Assembly: GCA_037043015.1 (NCBI GenBank)
Contig: CM073330.1
Span: forward strand, 14,154,512 to 14,218,511
DNA length: 64,000 nt
Origin: Bryum argenteum
Taxonomy: Eukaryota > Streptophyta > Bryopsida > Bryales > Bryaceae
Direction: 5' to 3'
Made by a program: the position numbers and the translations under genes. Below the pieces are notes generated by a model. That model did not search any database and was not told the DNA's origin. It saw nothing but the letters and a program-made list of their open reading frames with translations. Shown piece after piece: positions 58,904-64,000 of the stretch; within the stretch, counting starts at the first letter, position 1; every line of letters begins with the position of its first letter.

Positions 58904-59802
58904 TCTATGCCGATACCGATCCCATGTGATCATACCTACCGCACTTGAGAAGGTGAGAGAAGTTGTTCCCAACACAACATGCGATGGTCGGCCTAAAGGT
59001 CATCTACATTATTTGCATTGACTCTAAAGTGAAGGGAAGCCTTGGACCAAATATGTACAGTAGTATAGAGAAGGGAAATGGAATATTTGGGACCCTACTC
59101 GATAAGAGAGCCGTCTCTATCGTCTTTTGCTAAAAGGCCCCTTTCCCTTGTAGCATAGCCGCTTGCTTGGATACACTAACCTATCAGCGGTGGCTTTTTC
59201 TTGGTATCTAGGAACGACGTAGATTTTATTGGGGGTATCTGTACGGTGGGTAGATATTGCAGGAAAGAGTTTTGTCTTGCACAGTCCTTCGTCAACTGTC
59301 GTCCATGTCATTCTCGCGTGCCAGCCAGCCAGCATCTGCCATGGATTCGTCCATCTCGCACCACGAATTGCTCTGCCTCTGAGTCTTTCACAATTTGGCT
59401 TTCAAGGAATCATTACCCCCCACCCCGTTCATTCACTCATGGGCTCTGCTTTGTGTCCGTCGTTGTCAGAGATTCGTCACCCCTGAACACTCGAGGATGA
59501 GGTTTGCGTGGGATCCATCGATGGTTTATGCTCCGTCCTTTCAGATGGTGACGTCGTCCTGTGATGCGACAATTGCTTTCATTTCTGGTAATTGGGTGGG
59601 CGGGGGGGGCAACGCGTTTTTTGTTCTCTTCTTGGAGCTGTTTTCTTCCGCTCATTCGTGCTCATTGTCCTGTGCGTGCAGATTGGTAGCAGTCATGGAG
59701 TTGACTGATTCCTCCCGAAAACGCAATTTTCATTTTATCCGATTTTATGGCTGCACTTTGATCTAGCCCGGGTTGTCGGTATTTGCACGGAGGTGTTTCG
59801 CC
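58904..59802. promoter_or_regulatory. Upstream region of the COI1 gene
   Basis: About 900 bp between the SINE and the COI1 start codon. GC content rises from about 59,220, suggesting 5' UTR/promoter. No TATA box or G-box I would vouch for. Confidence 0.4.
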
Positions 59803-62628
59803 ATGGCTGCTGATGGAGCGAGGTGTGTGAGGATGGAGATGGGTATCAATCACTTGCCGGAGCAGATTTTGGAGTGTATATTCAACCGGTTGGAGAGCTC
59901 AGAGGACCGAGGCGCGGTGTCGCAGGTGTGCAAGATGTGGCAGAAGATTGACGGGCTCACGCGCCGGAGTGTGTATATCCCCAACTGCTACGCGATCTCG
60001 CCGCGGGACCTTTCCCGCCGGTTCAAGAACTTGGAGAAGATCAAGATCAAAGGGAAGCCGAGGGCGTACGAGTTTGGTCTTCTCGTTGAGAATTGGGGCG
60101 GCCATGCTGGGCCTTGGATTCAAGAGATTGGGCGCGCGTTTCCCAAGCTGCAGAGCTTGCATTTGCGCCGCATGGATGTCACCGATGATGACCTGCAGTC
60201 TCTCGCTTCGCACTGCCACAAATTGAACGTATGTCCTACTCTGACCTCCCTTCAACCTTTTCAATCGCAGCATGTTTCTCAAGATCACAAGAAACGCGTT
60301 TGTTTTTTTGTCGAACCAATCGATGTATAATTAATTGAAGGAATGCATCTGAAATATAGCAGCCAGTCTGCCTGGAGAAGCAAGTGCAGTGACTTTGTGT
60401 GTAGTAACCAGCAGGTGAGGGGAAGAGAGAGGTAGACTTTGAGCAAAACAAGAAACGCGTTTGGCCCCAGACAACATTTTAGAAAGGAGCCGCTAATGAT
60501 TCATTTCAGCAAAGGTCGTCTTACTTTTTTCGAGTCACGACACAACATAAGTTTATCGCATCGACATTTGCGGCTTTAGAGAGTAATGACAGCTCTCACC
60601 TTCGCGAAGTATCAGATTTACAAGGACTGAAACATTTTACAGAATGCTTCCGAAGTGGCCTTCACTGAAATTTATGGACACTTGAGCTTCTAAAATCGTT
60701 TGACCACTTCCGCGCGAATTTGTGATGTTCGTTGGTTTTACTCACTTTGCTCTGGAACCACCCGATGCTCTTGGAGTTCGAGCAAACTGATTGTGGATCG
60801 TTGTGGCGATGGCAGAAATTGAAGCTGAACAAGTGCTGTGGGTTTAGTACAAAAGGACTGCAGTTCATCACTACGTCATGCAGGTATGCTGATCATCGTT
60901 TCCATGGTCGCGGAGTTCGAGGCTTTTAAGAAGGATGGCCATTTTGTGGGAAGCTTCTTGGCTTAAAAAAGATTGTTGATGTGCACAGAGAGTTGCGGTT
61001 TTTGGATCTGGAAGAGAGTGACGAGATGGAAGACTTTGGCGGCCCGTGGCTGCAGATGCTGCAGAAAGGAGAGGGCACCTTGGAGAGTTTGAACATCGCC
61101 TCGGCTGGGTTAGTGGAGGAGGAGAACATCAAGCAGTCGTTGGAGATGTTGGCACCGCGTCTCAAGACGCTCTCGTCGCTCAAGGTCAGCGACATGGAGT
61201 TGGACAGCTTCTTCAAGATCCTGGATCACAGCGTAGTCCCCGTTATGGAGCTCGGCCTCGGCTGCTACAGCACCAGGCCCGAGGAGCCCAAGGTACTCGC
61301 CGCCTCCTTCTCTCATCGACTCTCCGTCCTGCGAGTTCTTGACCTCAAATTCGCCACCATGAGTGCTGAAATCCAGATCGAGCTCCTGCGACACTGCAGT
61401 TCCTTGGAAGAACTCGAGGTACATGCCCATATCATCGAAATTGACATTTATGCTTGTAAATACTGCGTGAGTTTATCACTGATGGTATACATGGTGTGAT
61501 GGGCAGCTTCGAAGTGCGGTTGGTGACAAGGGAATGCAGGTCATTGGTGACTCCTGCAAGCAACTGAAGAGAATTCGAGTGGATCATATCGGAGATCTCG
61601 AATCGGAGTACATGACAGACTTCGTCACGCAAAAGGGAATGATTGCCATTTGCGAAGGGTGCCGGAAGCTGGACTTTCTTGTCATGTATCTCTCCGATGT
61701 CAACAACGAAGCCCTTGCCGCCGTGGGCCGATGCCTTTCGAAACTCACCGACTTTCGTATCGTATTGCTCGAGGTAATCAAGCTCTCCCAGTCAGTAAAT
61801 GATGATCCAGTGAATTTCAATCAAGGATCTTTAGTGATATGCAGCGTTGTGCAGGTGCTGTCGAATGTGGAGGGCTTGCCACTAGACGACGGCGTGCGCT
61901 TGCTCTTGCAAGGTTGCACGCTCCTGACGCGATTTTCCGTGTACTTGCGAAAAGGCGGCCTGACGGACAGGGGGGTAGGCTACATAGGCGAGTTCGGGGC
62001 AAAGCTGAAGTGGGTGCTGCTGGGCTGCTCGGGCGAGTCGGACGAAGGGTTACGGCTCATGGCTGACGGCTGTCGGCAGCTGGAGAGGCTGGAGCTTCGA
62101 GGGTGCCCCTTCGGCGAGGAGATTCTCACAAGCTCCGTGCTCAACATGATGACGCGCTTGAAGTACCTGTGGGTGCAAGGCGTGGGCGCCACCGCTGGCC
62201 TGGGTGCCAACGTTGTAGTGCGGAAGTCCGGTTTCCTCGTTGAATTCGTGGCTGAGAAGTCACAGGTCCTCGGGTACTACACCGTCACCACCCCGCGCAC
62301 GGACAACCCTCCATCCGTGTGCTTGATTTACCCCACGCAGGAGGCGGAGCCGCCCGCCACTCATGCCGCTCATGCTCATGTCGACTTCTGCTCGGAGAGG
62401 TACACCTCCGAGTATCATGTCGAAAGCTACGGGGGTTACGAACCCGAGGCTTACAAGGTTCTCGACGATCATGGCGACGCAGTCTTCTACCAGGGCAATG
62501 GCGGATTCTACCACGACAACGGCGGATTCTACCACGACAATGGCATGCATCACCTTGCATTCGAAGAGTACCCGGGCGAGTACCAGGGCGAGTACGGTGA
62601 TGATGGTGGAGCTTTTTTGTACCATTGA
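59803..62628 (+). CDS. COI1: COI1-like jasmonate co-receptor F-box/LRR protein
   Basis: Five exons: 59,803-60,228, 60,816-60,883, 60,989-61,418, 61,507-61,773 and 61,855-62,628. All introns are GT-AG and phases agree (2-nt/1-nt split at the second junction), giving 654 residues. An N-terminal F-box (about residues 17-57: LPEQILECIFNRL, VCKMWQKID) is followed by leucine-rich repeats. COI1 is the substrate receptor of an SCF ubiquitin ligase and with JAZ proteins perceives jasmonates in the nucleus. Ligand and inositol-phosphate residues align with Arabidopsis COI1: KGKPR with Arg87 (At Arg85), Arg332 (348), Tyr369 (386), Arg392 (409), Tyr427 (444), Trp450 (467), Arg479 (496). The offset is a constant 17 from residue 367 to 479. 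Val367 replaces Ala384; Tyr89-Glu90 replace Ala87-Met88. After about residue 560 there is an unusual tail rich in Gly, Tyr, His, Asp and Glu. TIR1/AFB auxin receptors are relatives, but the pocket residues fit COI1. Confidence 0.9.
62506..62546 (+). repeat. In-frame repeat in the COI1 C-terminal tail
   Basis: A 24-bp coding unit (GGCGGATTCTACCACGACAA) is repeated with few changes, encoding GGFYHDN twice after YQGNGGFYHDN-like sequence; EYPGEYQGEYG follows. Confidence 0.8.
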
Positions 62629-64000
62629 TCAGATACCGAGCCAAACTCCACAATCGTCATTAGTTTCACACACGGCCAGGTTGAATTGATGAGCACGAGT
62701 AGGAAACAGTGGTGTGGGATTTTTTTCCACTTCCAACAGTGGTTTAGTACCCTATCCATCATTCTGGCGACTGTACATTACTACATGAGGAGGTGACGAT
62801 TCTGAGTTTGGCGAATGCTGTAACGTTTCAATCTTTCCCGAGTGTTCACTCTCTTCTGTCATGATGGGGCTGCAGGTGGGGCACATGTGCCTGACCTCAT
62901 CGCTACGTAGTACCAGTACATCTACGAGAAGAAGTTTGTTGAGGTGCATGGGCGATCGATCTCCCTGCACAGTGATTACTGTAACCTATGCATTAAATCC
63001 ATGTCCGCATTGATTTTCGTTCTCGAGACTTTGTAGAAACCGTTCAGTATTTGTAAAGTTGCGTTAGGGGAAGAGGTGGGTTCTTGGAATACAAGGATGC
63101 GTTTTGTCGAAAGATATGCTGTGTGCTCTCAACCATAATCTCACTCGCTTAATCTTTTTTATTTTCAATCTTGCTCTCAGAAGTTTGCCTCTGGTGAAGT
63201 GAGGATTGCTAATGAGAGGTATCAATGTGAACTTCAACTGGATCGAAGTTTGCCTCTGGTGCAGTGATGCCTCGGATTGGACGGCACTTATAAAACATTA
63301 TGGAGGAATTTGTAACAAGTGTTCGTTTACAATTAGGATGGTTAACATTCGAGTTCTGAGCCACAACTTGTTGCAGCTTACACTATCGATATTACTGACT
63401 ATTTGTCAAAACTACAAACGAATCCATATGAGCCAGCTTTGAAATATACCCTTAACTCCTCGATGGCCTGTACTTGTAAGAATTGGCATGCATTGTAGTA
63501 AAGAGATTTTGCACTACCACACATAAGAGTGACATTCAGTACCCGTGTGCTACTTTAGGTATTCTTTGTCTACCTTCATCCTACCTTAACCATAACAGTA
63601 AGTTCATTCTATAGCTTCTGTCTGTATGATGACAATCAGCATGATCTTGCAACATGACAAGGATCCATAATGGGAGGAGAGGTGAGAAAGGCACACCATA
63701 CTTGCCGATTGCGACACCCATTCAATCTGGAATAATTCGATCTTGATAATATTTGCTTAATAACATACTCAGATGTGGTAACCACCAACCCTCAACCATT
63801 CCGACTGACTTGACTATAATAGGCTCTTAGAACTCATGACTTAGTAATACAGTATCCAGAAAATGCATGCTGAGATGCGTCAGAAAGAGTATGAGTATGA
63901 AAGTTAACAACCCTATACAAGTTTATTCAGAAAATGTACAGAACGAGTTTTAAAACAGTATACCAGCCACATTGAGTAAATTACAACTAGAACGAGGGCC
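62629..64000. other. COI1 3' UTR and downstream intergenic DNA
   Basis: The first few hundred bases are probably 3' UTR. No further gene, RNA gene or repeat that I can support up to the right edge. Confidence 0.4.

Noticed and set aside
62260-62653. Antisense frames over the COI1 last exon
   Set aside because: Shadows of the high-GC COI1 coding sequence and its repeats.

Overview
The window is nuclear DNA of a land plant. Genes are split by GT-AG introns, AT-rich intergenic stretches separate them, and retrotransposons fill roughly half the sequence. The best-preserved gene is a homologue of the jasmonate co-receptor F-box protein COI1 (59,803-62,628). It has valine where Arabidopsis COI1 has Ala384, the state known from the liverwort Marchantia, so a bryophyte-grade or other seedless plant is my best guess. 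That is an inference; I cannot name the species.

Layout. 37-2,049: the 3' part of an RWP-RK-like gene, entering from the left edge. 3,642-3,940: a decayed B3 domain. 4,000-9,240: AT-rich DNA with dispersed repeats and a 0.93-kb piggyBac-like non-autonomous element. 10,019-11,389 (-): a single-exon membrane-anchored plant protein. 11,921-40,000: a retrotransposon complex. 40,000-42,500: more repeats, including a 1-kb foldback element. 42,588-45,685 (-): a secreted acid-lipase-like gene. 46,587-51,273 (+): a ten-exon coiled-coil gene, divergent from the lipase. 51,400-58,900: a tandem repeat, small TIR elements and a SINE. 59,803-62,628 (+): COI1.

The retrotransposon complex is the most unusual part. 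Two nearly identical inverted arms of about 9.3 kb (12,015-21,306 and about 30,697-40,000) each contain the 3' half of a Ty3/gypsy chromodomain element (Gypsy-1) followed by a LINE. The 9.4-kb spacer holds the 5' LTR and gag-RT of Gypsy-1, split by a second complete chromovirus (Chromo-2, 21,736-27,893, minus strand). The LTRs of Chromo-2 carry a long run of TTC/GAA half-sites at 5-bp spacing directly upstream of a TATA box. This is the architecture of a heat-shock-factor promoter and recalls the heat-activated copia element ONSEN, but in an unrelated gypsy lineage.

The retrotransposon reading frames are broken in many places by single-base indels, often at different positions in the two arms. 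Either these copies are dead or the assembly has residual indel errors. The COI1, lipase and coiled-coil genes, by contrast, can be followed exon by exon with matching intron phases (one lipase exon is unresolved). The SINE at 58,526-58,890 has a perfect 13-bp target duplication and shares its 3' tail with the LINE, suggesting a LINE/SINE pair.
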